NCBI RefSeq assembly: GCF_043951865.1
Contig: NZ_JBINJF010000063.1
Location: forward strand, 1-7,589
Direction of reading: 5' to 3'
DNA length: 7,589 nucleotides
From: JAMQKA01 sp043951865
GTDB taxonomy: Bacteria; Bacteroidota; Rhodothermia; Balneolales; Balneolaceae
The notes under the pieces: generated by a model
What the model was told of the DNA's origin: nothing
Seen by the model: only the letters and a program-made list of their open reading frames with translations
Databases searched by the model: none
Translations under genes and position numbers: made by a program
Shown here: positions 7,458 through 7,589 of the stretch, one piece after another
Layout of the letters: each line of letters opens with the position of its first letter
How positions within the stretch are numbered: the stretch's first letter is position 1

Positions 7458-7589
7458 ATGTCTGATGTTTGCGATGAACGAGTAAGCGAATGGGTACGGC
7501 GCATTCGTGAGGGGGACCGGTCCTCGTTCCGGGAGCTGTTTTTGGCCCTGTATGAGCCGTTGTGCAATTTTTGCTGGCGGTACGTGCGC
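7458..7589 (+). CDS. ECF RNA polymerase sigma factor, N-terminal start (partial)
   Basis: Forty-four codons run from ATG 7458 to the window edge. They begin MSDVCDERVSEWVRRIREGD and continue into a segment with FRELFLALYEPLCNFCWRYV, which fits sigma region 2.1 of ECF factors in the Bacteroidota group (xxIRxGDxxAFxxLFxxYYxxLxxFxxRYV). Region 2.4 and region 4 lie beyond the window. The start is fixed by an in-frame TGA directly upstream. The gene is GC-rich, like the first sigma gene and fecR, and unlike the AT-rich DNA before it. By analogy with the left side of the window it probably opens a second sigma/FecR/transporter locus, but that part is not visible. It is not the continuation of the first sigma gene: that fragment is region 4 and this is region 2, 7.3 kb apart. 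Confidence 0.85.
   Translation, partial: MSDVCDERVSEWVRRIREGDRSSFRELFLALYEPLCNFCWRYVR

Overview
The window holds one complete cell-surface signalling and nutrient-uptake locus of the Bacteroidota type, all on the + strand: the end of an ECF sigma factor gene (1-129), a FecR-type anti-sigma factor (260-1294), a SusC/RagA-type TonB-dependent outer-membrane transporter with an N-terminal STN signalling domain (1432-4941), and a SusD/RagB-type surface lipoprotein (about 4972-6729). After a long AT-rich gap (6730-7457) the start of a second ECF sigma factor gene (7458 to the window end) begins what is probably the next locus. The SusC/SusD pair and the sigma/FecR/STN arrangement place the organism in the Bacteroidota or the related Balneolota/Rhodothermota. 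Purine-rich ribosome-binding sequences before susC and the second sigma gene, and a mixed GC content, lean slightly towards Balneolota/Rhodothermota, but this is inference.

The parts are likely to work as follows. SusD binds an oligomeric nutrient at the cell surface and acts as a lid on the SusC barrel. Substrate transport moves the STN domain of SusC in the periplasm, which contacts the periplasmic part of FecR. FecR, held in the inner membrane, then releases or activates its sigma factor, which transcribes the transporter genes. No glycoside hydrolase, peptidase, sulfatase or other degradative enzyme lies between susD and the next sigma gene, so the sequence does not reveal the substrate.

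Base composition changes sharply. The two sigma genes and fecR are GC-rich (for example 41 of 60 bases in 901-960 and 37 of 60 in 7501-7560), while susC, susD and the following gap are much more AT-rich (24 of 60 in 2401-2460, 20 of 60 in 7261-7320). The upstream change falls in the fecR-susC spacer, which carries a run of G-tracts matching the G-quadruplex consensus. Other non-coding signals are a 12-bp perfect palindrome before fecR, a strong inverted repeat followed by T-rich sequence after susD (probable terminator), and an 8-bp inverted repeat within the long gap.

I see no CRISPR array, tRNA, rRNA, insertion sequence or phage gene. The gene content is a well-known type of system. The points worth following up are the composition mosaic, the G-tract spacer, the palindrome before fecR, the two Cys-Cys pairs in the SusD protein, and the terminator/pseudoknot arrangement.
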